Positions 8,824 through 18,111 of a DNA stretch of 64,000 bases are shown here, piece by piece. The DNA is taken from assembly GCF_029379315.1 (NCBI RefSeq), contig NZ_JAQYWQ010000015.1:1-64000 (forward strand). The letters run 5' to 3'. Made by a program: the position numbers and the translations under genes. Source of the DNA: Nostoc sp. S13. Lineage in GTDB: Bacteria > Cyanobacteriota > Cyanobacteriia > Cyanobacteriales > Nostocaceae. The notes under the pieces are model-generated. The model worked only from the letters and a program-made list of their open reading frames with translations, ran no database searches and had not been told where the DNA came from. Position 1 is the first letter of the stretch. Every line of letters begins with the position of its first letter.

Positions 8824-9138
8824 ATGAAATTTTCAATTCAATCACTTTACACTTGGTATGGCAATTTGCTTCGTAACCCCAAGTACCGTTGGTGGGTAAT
8901 TTTAGGAACGTTAGTCTATTTGGTCAGCCCAATTGATATTGCCCCAGATTTTATACCTGTTGTGGGACAGATTGATGATGTTTTCCTTTTGACCCTGCTA
9001 GTTAGTGAGGTATCCGGGCTAGTAATTGAAGGCTGGAAAGCTCGTAAAGGTGATGTGGATACTGAAGTAGCTAATAGTACTGAGGGTTCTACCTCCACTG
9101 GAAGCACCATTGATGTTGATGCTGTTTCTGTTAAGTAG
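8824..9138 (+). CDS. YkvA/DUF1232 family small membrane protein
   Basis: A 104-residue protein with the DUF1232 signature: NPKYRWWVILGTLVYLVSPIDIAPDFIPVVGQIDDVFLLTLLVSEV. One or two membrane-associated helices span about residues 22-65. The C-terminal 30 residues are Ser/Thr-rich and variable. The family is widespread and of unknown function; the SPIDxxPDxIP motif is its hallmark. The start ATG follows an AGAGG-like site. It stands alone between the exbBD operon and a GxxExxY gene. Confidence 0.9.
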   Translation: MKFSIQSLYTWYGNLLRNPKYRWWVILGTLVYLVSPIDIAPDFIPVVGQIDDVFLLTLLVSEVSGLVIEGWKARKGDVDTEVANSTEGSTSTGSTIDVDAVSVK

Positions 9139-9169
9139 ATTTTTAAGGCAAAGGAACGCGGAGGAAGAG

Positions 9170-9547
9170 TTAGAGGTTGTTGACTACGCGTTTAAGACCT
9201 TCTTTGAGGTGGAGGACGTTGAAGTTGATGAGAAGACCTAGTTTGCAGTTTGCTAGTTTGAGATAGGTTAGGAGTTGAACGGAGTGAATCGGGTGGAAGG
9301 ATTCTACAGATTTAATTTCTACAATTACTTTGTTTTCAACTATCAAATCTAATCGATAAACACATTCCAGTTGCACATCTTGGTAAACCAAAAGCAATGG
9401 AATTTGCTTACCAACATTCAATCCGGCTTCCTTCAACTCGTAATCCAAGCACACTTCATAAGCCGACTCCAATAAACCAGGCCCCAAACCAGTATGCACC
9501 CTCATCGCACAACCAATAATCACTCCACTCAACTCATTCTCTCTCAT
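9170..9547 (-). CDS. GxxExxY family protein
   Basis: A 125-residue protein named for the motif seen here as GLLESAY. The core has the order expected of a small PD-(D/E)xK-like fold: ESAYEVCLDYELKEAG, a strand with VYRLDLIVENKVIVEIKSVE (D-x(n)-E-x-K), then HSVQLLTYLKLANCKLGLLINF. The family is common in cyanobacteria and Bacteroidetes; its function is not established, though a nuclease-like fold is inferred. The gene is bracketed by CTCTGCG/TGCGTTCC-type repeats and sits just downstream of the large GH15-like gene on the same strand. Confidence 0.9.
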   Translation of the reverse strand: MRENELSGVIIGCAMRVHTGLGPGLLESAYEVCLDYELKEAGLNVGKQIPLLLVYQDVQLECVYRLDLIVENKVIVEIKSVESFHPIHSVQLLTYLKLANCKLGLLINFNVLHLKEGLKRVVNNL

Positions 9548-9578
9548 CCTTTGCGTTCCTCTGCGCGTTCCTCTGCGT

Positions 9579-12500
9579 TTAAAAATCTTTCACAAACTCT
9601 GTTAAAAAGCGGAAAGCTTTCAAAATATAACTAGCGCAATCTCTAGAAGAGGTGTTGTAAAACGATCGCCACGCATTAGCCTTATCCTCATCATAGAGAT
9701 CGCCTCTATCGGGATGGTGTTCTAACCATGCTAATCGTACTGCATGACCAATTAACACATCCAACACAATATATTCTTCGATTTGCAGGTTGGGATTATT
9801 GGCAGCGATCGCAGCTAATTCTCTTAATGCTTCAATATTAACTTGGCGATATTCTGGAGCTTCGATTTTATTCAGCAAATGCTCAACTAACAGAGCAAAA
9901 TTTCTTTCCCCGGCTGTCATTTCTGACAACATTAGCTCACTATCTAAACGATTGCGGCGCTCTAGTTTATCGCCAATTACTAGACCCTTGCAATGTTGCA
10001 TTAATAGCCAAACTTGCTTAAAAAACTCTTTTGGTACGCGCCCCGTCGCACCCTCAGCTTGGCGAAATCGTCGCCAACCGTCTGGCGGGACTTCCATTAC
10101 TTCTCCTATTGCTGGTAACACCACCCAAGCAATATCACTTTCTTTTTGCTTGACGTGCAGTGATTCTTGCTGGCGCAACAGGTTACTCATGCCAGCATAT
10201 CTAGTTAATACTTGACGCAAGCGCATTTTCACTTCAAAGGGTGAGAGTTGCATTAAGTGATCGTATGCTTCATCTTGAGTAACATCCAATTCCTGGGCTA
10301 GTTCACTGGTTATCAATAAGATGAGATAGCCGACTCTCAGCGTCAGTAGTCCCTGAAATAGTTCAGATTCTGATCGAATTAAGATACCAAGATAGATTAA
10401 AATCTCTTGAGTTAGGACGCGATCGCGTATATCCTCACGACAAAAATGATTAATTTTATCGGCAATTTCATTGTGGGACATGGGTACGGTAATTAAGGAC
10501 GTTTCACTGTAAGCTTTACCCACAGCAATCTGCTTGCCCCGTACCAAAATACTTGTGACTGCATCTGATAGGCTGATATCAACCATTTGCCGTAATCCCG
10601 CAGCTCGGCGTACCACTGCCCAAATACCTAAATCTCCAGCTTTGGTGTAAACTTCATCTAGTAAATCGGCTACGATCACGGGATGTCCTGGTTCCCCGTA
10701 CCCTGTATCAAATTTCATTCCTTGCAAGCGAGTTAAAGTTTGCAACAACTCAATTTGCTCGTAGATATTCTCTGATGAGCGTAAGTAAGAAAGTAATAAC
10801 CCCAAGTTGGTTTCGCACTCCATTTGAAACTCTTGGGTATTTCTTAAGCGCCAGTTTTTCTCAGGATGATAAGGTAGGTAATAGCAACGTAGCCCAGCAT
10901 TTTTCACTGGCGATCGCGAGAATTCTGCATTTGGAAGAAAATCAATTCTTTGGATTCCAGCTGTCAGCATTAGCTGATTTAGCCGCCCTAATTTCACCCG
11001 CACACCGTTACAAACACCATTTTTCAGTTCTTGCATTAGTTCTAGTAATGCCTCAGAACCGATTTCTAACATGGTATGCGTCAACATTAAAGTCAAAGTA
11101 GGACGCCCTAAATCATTCCAATATTTTTGAATGTAAGCTAGTTCGCTTCTAATTTGATCCAGGAGAAAATGGTAATCAAGGGTTAAGTAAAACTGTTGAG
11201 AGTCGGAAAAGGAAGGTAAAAATACAATTGTTTCGCCACGAATCCGAAAGATTCTAGATGTTGTTAAACTCCGCAGCCGCCGCACTGGACGCCCAGTTAA
11301 ACCAAGTTTATCGTTACGTCCAATTTGGGTATAAATAGCGGAAAAATCTCCAGCTTTTCTCACCTGAATCGGTTCTACTTGGGTAGGCGTTTGTGTTTCA
11401 ATTCCGTGAACTTCTAGTTTCGTCTGTAAATCTTCATCTTCTGCTAAGAAAGCGATTTGTACCAACGCTTCACGCTGTTTTCCCACACACAAATGTCTCC
11501 CCAAAGGGTCGATATCACCAACCGCGACTAAGCCTTCACTCAACATTTGACTGAGAAAATATAAACTCTGCGCCCACACCAAGGGAATATTTTCATTGGG
11601 CAAACGTGGTTGCGTTTGGGGTGCTAACTTTTCTGCTTCTATGTTTTCTGCTGGAACATAATAAAGTTCTGGCAATAAACGCAACCCATTTTGTTCTATA
11701 AGTAATGATTCTAAAAGCTCTTGGTATTTTTTAACTTGCTCTTGCTCGCCGCTAAATAAGCCATCTAGAACTAAATAAGTGAAAAATAACGGCCATTCGC
11801 ATTCAATATGCTCAAATTGCTTGAGTTCCCACGGTTCGTAGTGCAAGCGTTGATGATCTTCTAAAACGGTTTGGTGTCCATCACGTAGAAAGCGTTTGCA
11901 GCCGTATTTACCTGCGAGTTTATTGATGATATCGTTCAACGTGCGATCGCGTAACTGCAAATCTTCCACTGCAAAGGCAGGATAACTAATAATACTTAAC
12001 AACGCTGCATCAATTTCTTTGGAACCAGATTCTCTCGGTAATAAGGATTCTAAAGTAATCCGGGCGCGGGCGATTTCATCTGGTAGCACATGAATCACCG
12101 ATGCTTGACTACCACGCACACCAAATAAATTTAGTCCGTTGATAGCTTCTAAAGCAGCTTTTGCCATGCCTACGGAACTGGCATTTAACTCAGCACTACC
12201 ACGATTAATTTTATTGCCACGTTCCCAAATGCCGTAATCTGGTGTGCGGTAAGCTCGTCCAATGTAGTAAACCAAATTTTGGACGAAATTAACTTCATCA
12301 ATGGTAAAAATTATTTGCAATCCGGCTGCGGTCATTTGTGCCAACATCAGTAAAAATATAGATGTGGCATCCAGTTGTAAATGTCCCCATTTGTCATCAC
12401 CAACAACAATGTCGCCGGTTGCGGTATTATATTTAGCGTGCAGTCCATCCAGTAGCGACTGAGTATGTTTAAATGTCTCTACTTTATGAGCCTGTCGCAT

Positions 12501-12785
12501 CATTGCAAAGAGCAACCCGCGCATCAGTTTGATCACACTGTGTTCTAGCTCATAAGTGCGTCCCTGATCGTCATCAATCTTGCGGTATGCAAGTCCTAAA
12601 CCCCAAACTGCCAAAATGCTGTAAACGTTGTCTCGTACCCAAGCATCAGTATAATCGCCGTGGGCTGTAATCGCTGTACTCGCAGGTAGTAAACCAGTAA
12701 TCGGATTCTGCCGAGTCAGGATGATCGTTTTGATTTGCTGGTAATAATACTCCAGGCGAGCTAGCAATTTGGTAGATGTTTTCAT
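9579..12785 (-). CDS. Very large GH15 / phosphorylase kinase alpha-beta-like protein
   Basis: About 1068 residues from the ATG at 12785 (the track uses an upstream TTG). The N-terminal third is a GH15-type (alpha/alpha)6 barrel: NPITGLLPASTAITAHGDYTDAWVRDNVYSILAVWGLG is the hallmark shared with the alpha and beta subunits of eukaryotic phosphorylase kinase, and DKWGHLQLDATSIFLLMLAQM and YEPWELKQFEHIECEWPLFFTYLVLDGL follow. The C-terminal half matches the extended architecture of that superfamily rather than a simple glucoamylase. Cyanobacterial members are conserved but uncharacterised; a role in glycogen or oligosaccharide metabolism is a guess. No signal peptide, so cytosolic. It is the largest ORF in the window and is intact. 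Confidence 0.85.
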   Translation of the reverse strand: MKTSTKLLARLEYYYQQIKTIILTRQNPITGLLPASTAITAHGDYTDAWVRDNVYSILAVWGLGLAYRKIDDDQGRTYELEHSVIKLMRGLLFAMMRQAHKVETFKHTQSLLDGLHAKYNTATGDIVVGDDKWGHLQLDATSIFLLMLAQMTAAGLQIIFTIDEVNFVQNLVYYIGRAYRTPDYGIWERGNKINRGSAELNASSVGMAKAALEAINGLNLFGVRGSQASVIHVLPDEIARARITLESLLPRESGSKEIDAALLSIISYPAFAVEDLQLRDRTLNDIINKLAGKYGCKRFLRDGHQTVLEDHQRLHYEPWELKQFEHIECEWPLFFTYLVLDGLFSGEQEQVKKYQELLESLLIEQNGLRLLPELYYVPAENIEAEKLAPQTQPRLPNENIPLVWAQSLYFLSQMLSEGLVAVGDIDPLGRHLCVGKQREALVQIAFLAEDEDLQTKLEVHGIETQTPTQVEPIQVRKAGDFSAIYTQIGRNDKLGLTGRPVRRLRSLTTSRIFRIRGETIVFLPSFSDSQQFYLTLDYHFLLDQIRSELAYIQKYWNDLGRPTLTLMLTHTMLEIGSEALLELMQELKNGVCNGVRVKLGRLNQLMLTAGIQRIDFLPNAEFSRSPVKNAGLRCYYLPYHPEKNWRLRNTQEFQMECETNLGLLLSYLRSSENIYEQIELLQTLTRLQGMKFDTGYGEPGHPVIVADLLDEVYTKAGDLGIWAVVRRAAGLRQMVDISLSDAVTSILVRGKQIAVGKAYSETSLITVPMSHNEIADKINHFCREDIRDRVLTQEILIYLGILIRSESELFQGLLTLRVGYLILLITSELAQELDVTQDEAYDHLMQLSPFEVKMRLRQVLTRYAGMSNLLRQQESLHVKQKESDIAWVVLPAIGEVMEVPPDGWRRFRQAEGATGRVPKEFFKQVWLLMQHCKGLVIGDKLERRNRLDSELMLSEMTAGERNFALLVEHLLNKIEAPEYRQVNIEALRELAAIAANNPNLQIEEYIVLDVLIGHAVRLAWLEHHPDRGDLYDEDKANAWRSFYNTSSRDCASYILKAFRFLTEFVKDF

Positions 12786-13176
12786 TGTTTGGTTCAGAAC
12801 AACTTGCAAAATTTGACCCTGTGACTGTCAAGTGAATTACCTAAACCAAGCCAGAATAAGTTCTGTAATGGTTGATGGGACAACAGCTGAAGGTGATGTG
12901 AGCTTATTATTATCTCGTGTAAATAGGTTTATGGGTACTTAATTTTAGCGATCGCAAACTAAAATATGATCTTTATTCAAATATTTATCAGTACGTAGAA
13001 TAATTTATACTTAACCTATACCTTTTCTTAAGGCATAATGAATTCTTTTGTTGATAGTTTACATTAGATAAACGAGCGCTAATTTCAGCGATCACTCGCA
13101 GAACGTTTAGGAAGTTATGAAGCAGAAAGAATTTATTACGATATCTTTCACAGCACTACTACTGAAAGCCTGCAAT

Positions 13177-13220
13177 AAGAGAGCATTTATAAAGTTTAGT
13201 TGACTAAATGAATGCTCTTT
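13177..13220 (+). terminator. Stem-loop AGAGCATT...AATGCTCT
   Basis: An outer stem AGAGCATT/AATGCTCT encloses an inner TTTAGT/ACTAAA stem and is followed by TTTG. It directly follows the stop codon of the ERLGSYEAER remnant, so it may be the surviving terminator of a lost gene. Confidence 0.55.
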
Positions 13221-13781
13221 GTTTTCGAGATAATCAAGGAGTCCGCGAAAGCTTTTACCCTTGGTTTGGTTGCCAATGATTGATCGCGACGATCCTTAAG
13301 TATCAATTTTTGTTTGTATGTCTAAGTATAGAGTAAACTAGGCACACCCAAGAGCGATCGCCAAAGCTCAAACAGATTACTGCAACTATGAAGTGAAACC
13401 TGCTAACCCATTTCTGATTCTTCGTCGTCCAGGTGACTACGCATGAAGTTGCTTGATACCAACAGACTACTTATAAGGTTGTAAATATTTTAACTCGATA
13501 AAGTTTGGGAGTAAATTCGTTGATTGGCTTGACATAGCTTGGAGGAGTAGTAAAATCTGCTTAGTTATACGGAAATTAGCTGAAACTCAGGGCTAATTGA
13601 GTTAGTGAAGAATATCACAAGTACTGAATGCTAATATTCAGTATCTTCCGAAGATTGCTATTCCGGGTTAGGATGATGACTAGCGATGCGTTGATTTAGA
13701 TATCGATATTGAATTGTTGAAATTTTATGGACCATAGTCCACAAGATGGCAGTATCAACCTCCTCTGATCTGGCGAGGAAG

Positions 13782-13809
13782 TCTCCCAGCCCGGGGGAGA
13801 CTTAGGAGA
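13782..13809 (+). promoter_or_regulatory. Strong hairpin abutting the mgtE ribosome binding site
   Basis: AAGTCTCCC pairs with GGGGAGACTT across a short GC-rich loop, ending at the AGGAG Shine-Dalgarno sequence of mgtE. The stem could be part of a longer leader that controls translation. It does not match the M-box riboswitch sequence as I know it. Confidence 0.55.
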
Positions 13810-13817
13810 TATATCTC

Positions 13818-15170
13818 ATGCTCACACAAGATATTCGAGATTTGCTGACTGATACTACCGATTTAAACCAGTTGAAATGGGATTTAAATCGCTTACAACC
13901 GGTGGATGTGGGAGAATATATCACACAATTGCCTGAAAAACAACGGGCGATCGCATTCCGTTTACTCAACAAAGGTCAGGCAATTGATGTATTTGAATAT
14001 CTGCCCACAGAGGTGCAGGAAGAACTAATTAATTCTCTGCATGATGTGCAGGTAGTGCAACTTGTAGAAGCGATGAGTCCCGACGAACGGGCAGAATTGT
14101 TTGATGAACTACCTGCTGGGGTAATCAAACGGCTATTGCAAGAACTCAGTCCAGAACAAAGGCAAGCAACAGCAACGATTCTCGGCTATCCAGAAGGCAC
14201 TGCTGGGCGGGTGATGACAACCGAATATGTCCGGTTGCGGCAAGGATTGACTGTAGGCGAAGCCTTGAGCAAAATCCGCCGTCAGGACGAAGACAAGGAA
14301 TCGATTTACTACGCCTACGTCACAGATGACAACCGGACACTGGTGAGAGTAGTTTCACTGCGCCAGTTGCTGTTTACCTTTCCCGATGTTTTCATCAAGG
14401 ATATTGCTAGCGATCGCGTCATTAAGGTGACAACTGAAACCCCCCAAGAAGAAGTGGCGCGAATCATGCAACGTTATGACCTAATCGCTATTCCCGTAGT
14501 TGACCGAGAAGACCGATTGGTTGGCATTGTCACCATTGATGATGTTATGGATATTTTGGAAGAAGAAGCCACAGAAGATATTCAAAAACTGGCGGGTGTG
14601 AGTGGTGATGAAGCAGCTTTATCCTCTCCCCTACTCACCATCCGCAACCGCTTGCCTTGGCTGTTGGGCATCATGGCACTGTATATTGGTGCAGCCAGTG
14701 CGATCGCGCCTTTTCAATCTGTAATTGCCGCAGTGCCAGTTCTAGCAGTAATCATGCCGATTTTTTCTAACACTGGTGGTACTGTTGGTATTCAATCATT
14801 AACGGTAACAATTCGCGGCTTAGGGGTGGGCGAGGTAACACCCAAAGATACCTTGAAAATTCTTCGTAAAGAACTTTTAGCCGGTTTAGCTACAGCCCTA
14901 GTTTTAGCCACAACGATGATCCTGCTTTCCTTAATTTGGGCACGACCTCAAGAGCGATGGGTGGCTTTAATTGCCGGAATGGTAATGGCAACTAATACAA
15001 TTGTGGCTGTTACACTCGGTACTTTACTGCCAATGGGTTTGAGACGACTGAAGCTTGACCCGGCACTAGTTAGTGGGCCGTTGGTGACTACAATGCTAGA
15101 TACAATTGGGTTTTTAACGTTCCTTACCCTGATTTCGTTTGCTTTGCAGGTATTACATTTACCAAGTTAA
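13818..15170 (+). CDS. mgtE: MgtE-type magnesium transporter
   Basis: A 450-residue inner-membrane Mg2+ channel/transporter. Order: an N domain of helical repeats (about 1-130, with LPEKQRAIAFRLLNKGQAIDVFEYL and MSPDERAELFDELPAGVIKRLLQELSPEQR), a tandem CBS pair (about 133-255, GYPEGTAGRVMTTEYV and the second CBS IPVVDREDRLVGIVTIDDVMDILEEE), a connecting helix, then five membrane helices (about 285-448). The pore signature PIFSNTGGTVGIQSLTVTIRGL is intact. The length is normal. The AGGAG site seven to eight bases before ATG fixes the start; a GC-rich hairpin overlaps its upstream edge. Confidence 0.96.
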   Translation: MLTQDIRDLLTDTTDLNQLKWDLNRLQPVDVGEYITQLPEKQRAIAFRLLNKGQAIDVFEYLPTEVQEELINSLHDVQVVQLVEAMSPDERAELFDELPAGVIKRLLQELSPEQRQATATILGYPEGTAGRVMTTEYVRLRQGLTVGEALSKIRRQDEDKESIYYAYVTDDNRTLVRVVSLRQLLFTFPDVFIKDIASDRVIKVTTETPQEEVARIMQRYDLIAIPVVDREDRLVGIVTIDDVMDILEEEATEDIQKLAGVSGDEAALSSPLLTIRNRLPWLLGIMALYIGAASAIAPFQSVIAAVPVLAVIMPIFSNTGGTVGIQSLTVTIRGLGVGEVTPKDTLKILRKELLAGLATALVLATTMILLSLIWARPQERWVALIAGMVMATNTIVAVTLGTLLPMGLRRLKLDPALVSGPLVTTMLDTIGFLTFLTLISFALQVLHLPS

Positions 15171-15231
15171 TGGACGTATGAAAGACCAAGAAAATCTGAA
15201 GTCTCCTAACGTTTTAGAGCACATTCAGGCA

Positions 15232-15269
15232 GAGTCTGAAGCCCTAAATTTTCGTATGGCTTCAGACTC
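15232..15269 (+). terminator. Probable mgtE terminator
   Basis: GAGTCTGAAGCC pairs perfectly with GGCTTCAGACTC around a 14-base AT-rich loop, 60 bp past the mgtE stop, and is followed by a short T-rich stretch (GTTCTTTTC). Confidence 0.75.
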
Positions 15270-15675
15270 ACTGACAGGTTCTTTTCTAAATTGATGATAT
15301 GTTGCCTCAAGCCATGTGGTCTGAGGATCAGGCTTCAAAAGCTAGCCAGCTGATTTCAAGCTTAGAATGCAGGAGCGATTTGACGCTTTCAAAAATTAAC
15401 TGGTCTACAGGGTTAGTAATTGCAGCGAAAGTTAGAGGGGAGACAGCGGTAGGATTGCCAGGAGAGGGATTTTTTTCGGGGGAGATGGGTAACAATTAAG
15501 TGATTTATGTAATACCTGCTCCAATTGACAAGCGCTATATAAATCCTTGATGCTAGAAAGAACAAGTAGGTAATTTGATATAAAACAGGTGATATCATTT
15601 CCTCTGCATATGTAAATTAAAAAGCTATAGAGACGCGATTGCTCGGATCTCTATGCAGGAAACTGATTGCTATTT
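15270..15675. other. Intergenic region between mgtE and pyrB
   Basis: No convincing gene; the 66-residue track ORF has no recognisable domain and crosses repeat-like GGGGAGACAGCGG sequence. The region should carry the pyrB promoter, which I cannot place. Confidence 0.5.
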
Positions 15676-16728
15676 ATGCCTACTACCACTTGGAATCGTC
15701 ATCACATTCTTTCCCTAGCTGACTTCACTACCACTGAATATGATACAGTTTTGCAAACTGCTGCCAGTTTTCAAGAGGTGCTATCACGGCGGACGAAGAA
15801 AGTGCCAACCTTGCAGGGACAGGTGGTGGCGAATTTATTTTTTGAACCCTCTACTCGGACTCGTAGCAGTTTTGAAATCGCTGCCAAACGCTTAAGTGCG
15901 GATACGCTGAACTTCGCCGCAGCCACTTCCTCTATGACTAAGGGAGAGACAATTCTCGACACGGCGAAAACCTATTTGGCTATGGGAACTGATATTATGG
16001 TAGTCCGCCATCGAGAGGCAGGAGTACCGAATGCGATCGCGGCTGAAATGGATCGTTTAGGTGTAAAAGTTAGTGTCCTCAATGCTGGTGATGGTCAACA
16101 TGAGCATCCTTCCCAAGCCCTGCTAGATTTATTTACCATTTGTACTCTAATTGACCCAGCGAGTCCCCGACTGGATCTTTTAAAGGGTAAAAAGATTGCC
16201 ATTGTTGGGGATATTCTCCATTCTCGTGTGGCGCGATCAAATATCTGGAGTTTAATTGCTAGTGATGCCGAAGTGCATCTGGCAGCACCACCTACTCTCT
16301 TACCCAAGTTATTTGCCGAATTTCTCTTGGAATCAGGAGTCAGGAGTCAAGAGTTTATTATCTCTTCATCCCCCTCATTCCCCACTCCCCACTCCCCAAA
16401 TCAACAACTTTTTCTACATTGGCAACTAGAACCAGCTTTACAGAATGCCGATTTTGTCATGACTTTGCGCCTGCAAAAGGAACGCATGACGGCTCATTTA
16501 CTGCCAAGTTTGCGAGAATATCATCAGCTGTTTGGCATTACACGCACAAAGCTGCAACTTTGTAAACCTAATGTGAAAGTTTTGCATCCAGGCCCAGTTA
16601 ACCGTGGTGTCGAAATAAGCTCTGAGTTGATGGATGACCCGGAATTTAGTCTCATTCAATCGCAAGTTACCAGTGGTGTCGCCGTTCGCATGGCCCTGCT
16701 GTATTTATTAGGCAGCGGCAAAGCTTAA
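15676..16728 (+). CDS. pyrB: Aspartate carbamoyltransferase catalytic subunit with in-frame repeat insertion
   Basis: About 350 residues from the ATG (the track uses a TTG three codons earlier). It condenses carbamoyl phosphate and aspartate in pyrimidine synthesis. The carbamoyl-phosphate site [13 protein letters not shown], the [14 protein letters not shown] loop, [11 protein letters not shown], and the C-terminal [12 protein letters not shown] and [13 protein letters not shown] are all intact. Between LPKLFAEF and [16 protein letters not shown] lies an unusual segment, [23 protein letters not shown], encoded by intergenic-type repeats. It falls in the aspartate domain on the way to the conserved HPGP loop, most likely a surface loop. 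All active-site segments survive, so the enzyme is probably functional. Confidence 0.95.
   Translation: MPTTTWNRHHILSLADFTTTEYDTVLQTAASFQEVLSRRTKKVPTLQGQVVANLFFEPSTRTRSSFEIAAKRLSADTLNFAAATSSMTKGETILDTAKTYLAMGTDIMVVRHREAGVPNAIAAEMDRLGVKVSVLNAGDGQHEHPSQALLDLFTICTLIDPASPRLDLLKGKKIAIVGDILHSRVARSNIWSLIASDAEVHLAAPPTLLPKLFAEFLLESGVRSQEFIISSSPSFPTPHSPNQQLFLHWQLEPALQNADFVMTLRLQKERMTAHLLPSLREYHQLFGITRTKLQLCKPNVKVLHPGPVNRGVEISSELMDDPEFSLIQSQVTSGVAVRMALLYLLGSGKA
16333..16400 (+). repeat. STRR-type repeat inserted inside the pyrB frame
   Basis: CAGGAGTCAGGAGTC followed by C-rich CCCACTCCCCACTCCCC is the same repeat pair seen in intergenic DNA at 86-157 and 59256-59282. Here it lies within the pyrB coding sequence and keeps the frame. 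Confidence 0.88.
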
Positions 16729-16871
16729 TAACAGGATAAACTCAAGCTAAATCCTAGCAATACATTTTCACCTGATAATCTTGTAGGTAGATTTCGCACT
16801 TCTACATTCTGTCCTTGGCAATAGCTGCGGCAAGTTTGAAAGATTTTTTGACCTGAAAGTTTGCTTCTGTA

Positions 16872-17022
16872 TATAGGACTGATATTTGATTTTTGAAATA
16901 TACGTAGGGTGCGTTACGTCAAAGGATAACGCACCACCTCTGATTCCAGGTGCGTTACGCTACGCGATAACACACCCTACATATACTTAGATTTTTTCAC
17001 AAATCAAATCGGATTGCTATAT
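16872..17022. mobile_element. MITE-like element with GTAGGGTGCGTTA core
   Basis: Outer inverted repeats (GATTTGATTTTTGAAA-type left, revcomp of TTTCACAAATCAAATCGGATTGCTATAT on the right) enclose a core with GTAGGGTGCGTTACG and its inverted partner GATAACACACCCTAC. Non-coding, about 150 bp, no transposase. It lies downstream of pyrB. Confidence 0.75.
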
Positions 17023-17074
17023 ACCCATTAGTAACAAGTTAAGGCTGTAAGAGACCATTTATAAAGTAAATCTT

Positions 17075-17240
17075 TAGAGGCTATTTATAAAATAAATATT
17101 AAGTAGGGTGTGTTACGGCTATGCAAGGATTTGGGAGTTTGAGAGAGTGAGAAGTAGCCGTAACGCACCAGTTTCTCGGTGCGTTAAGCATTGCTATAAC
17201 GCACCCGACAATTTAAGGTTTACTTTATAAATCATCTCTA
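17075..17240. mobile_element. MITE-like element with TAGAG...CTCTA ends
   Basis: The left end TAGAGGCTATTTATAAAATAAA mirrors the right end (reverse complement TAGAGATGATTTATAAAGTAAA); the core carries GTAGGGTGTGTTACGG and TAACGCACC palindromes. A third half-end (GAGACCATTTATAAAGTAAA) lies just to the left at about 17050, so an older partial copy may be nested here. Confidence 0.75.
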
Positions 17241-17600
17241 AGATAAGCGTAAATCCTTGAGATTACTGGTTTTGGGGTGTGGGGAATTAAGAGACAACTG
17301 ACGGCTGCCTCTAACCCCTTCCTGTTTTTTTAGTTATCATTCTTAGATTGGATTAATTTCTATACTTGGGCATATTGACAAAATTTGCTCGTTTTTAACT
17401 TGTTACCAATGCTATATGCCTAAAGTTATGACTTAAAATCTTTTAATTTTAGTCCTATGGGACTAGCTCAGAGAAGAATACCTCATCTCATAGAAATTAT
17501 ATCTTCCTCCGATCGCATGAGGACAGAATCCTGTAATCTTGGCACACTGGTAGCGTAGAAGTTAAGAATTTAATGACTTCTAGAAGTGTCGGAGGTAAAT
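17241..17600. other. Leader region of the pentapeptide-repeat gene
   Basis: AT-rich, no gene seen. It presumably carries the promoter of the pentapeptide protein; no clear motif assigned. Confidence 0.4.
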
Positions 17601-18041
17601 ATGAAACGAATTTTTTTGACGGCAGCAGCCATACTCAGCACGCTATCTTTAGCTGCTCCTATTCCCGTCAAAGCAGAAAACTCCGCCCCTGTCCGGCGTT
17701 TGCTGGAAACTAGAGCATGTTTGGGATGTAATTTAGCAGGTGCAAACCTCAAAGGCGCTCATCTGATAGGTGTTGACTTGAGAAATGCAAATTTAAAAGG
17801 AGCTAATCTCGAAGGTGCTAACTTAGAAGGTGCCGATTTAACTGGTGCCAATTTGAAGTCTGCTAATCTCACAAAAGCATTCGTCAGCGATACTATCTTA
17901 AATAATGCTAATCTCACCAACGTTAATTTGAGTAATTCGCGTTTATATAACACTGACGTAAATGGCGCAGTTATGGCTAATATTGATTTAAGCGGTGCTG
18001 ATGTATTTAATACTGCCATTAGCGTCGGTGGTGAATATTAA
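17601..18041 (+). CDS. Secreted pentapeptide-repeat protein
   Basis: A 146-residue protein. The track begins at a GTG, but ATG at 17601 is preceded by GGAGG five bases upstream and opens a classic signal peptide (MKRIFLTAAAILSTLSLAAPIPVKAEN, cleavage probably after KAE or VKA). After a short linker with a CLGCNLAG pair of cysteines, about 17 A(N/D)LXX pentapeptides run to the end (ANLKGANLEGANLEGADLTGAN), which fold as a right-handed quadrilateral beta-helix. It is likely periplasmic or thylakoid-lumenal. Such proteins are very numerous in cyanobacteria and mostly of unknown function. Confidence 0.92.
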   Translation: MKRIFLTAAAILSTLSLAAPIPVKAENSAPVRRLLETRACLGCNLAGANLKGAHLIGVDLRNANLKGANLEGANLEGADLTGANLKSANLTKAFVSDTILNNANLTNVNLSNSRLYNTDVNGAVMANIDLSGADVFNTAISVGGEY

Positions 18042-18058
18042 TGGTGAGTAACAATTTC

Positions 18059-18104
18059 AAAGTGATGAGTTAAGAGTCATATTCAACTCCTAACTCTGCA
18101 CTTT
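18059..18104. terminator. Bidirectional terminator hairpin
   Basis: AAAGTGATGAGTTAAGAGT pairs imperfectly with ACTCCTAACTCTGCACTTT, followed by TTAAG. It lies exactly between the converging pentapeptide and tldE-like genes. Confidence 0.7.
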
Positions 18105-18111
18105 TTAAGTT

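Larger units (their letters stand above)
12786..13817. other. 1-kb gene-poor region upstream of mgtE with short coding-like remnants
   Basis: No intact ORF. Two short stretches look like decayed coding DNA on the plus strand: one reading ERLGSYEAERIYYDIFHSTTTESLQ then stop (about 13103-13177), and one reading AKAQTDYCNYEVKPANPFLILRRPGDYA then stop (about 13361-13446). Neither could be assigned to a family. A hairpin follows the first. The right end carries the mgtE leader. Confidence 0.45.

Noticed and set aside
13450-13817. M-box (ykoK) Mg2+ riboswitch
   Set aside because: The known conserved M-box sequence blocks are not visible; only a simple hairpin is supported.
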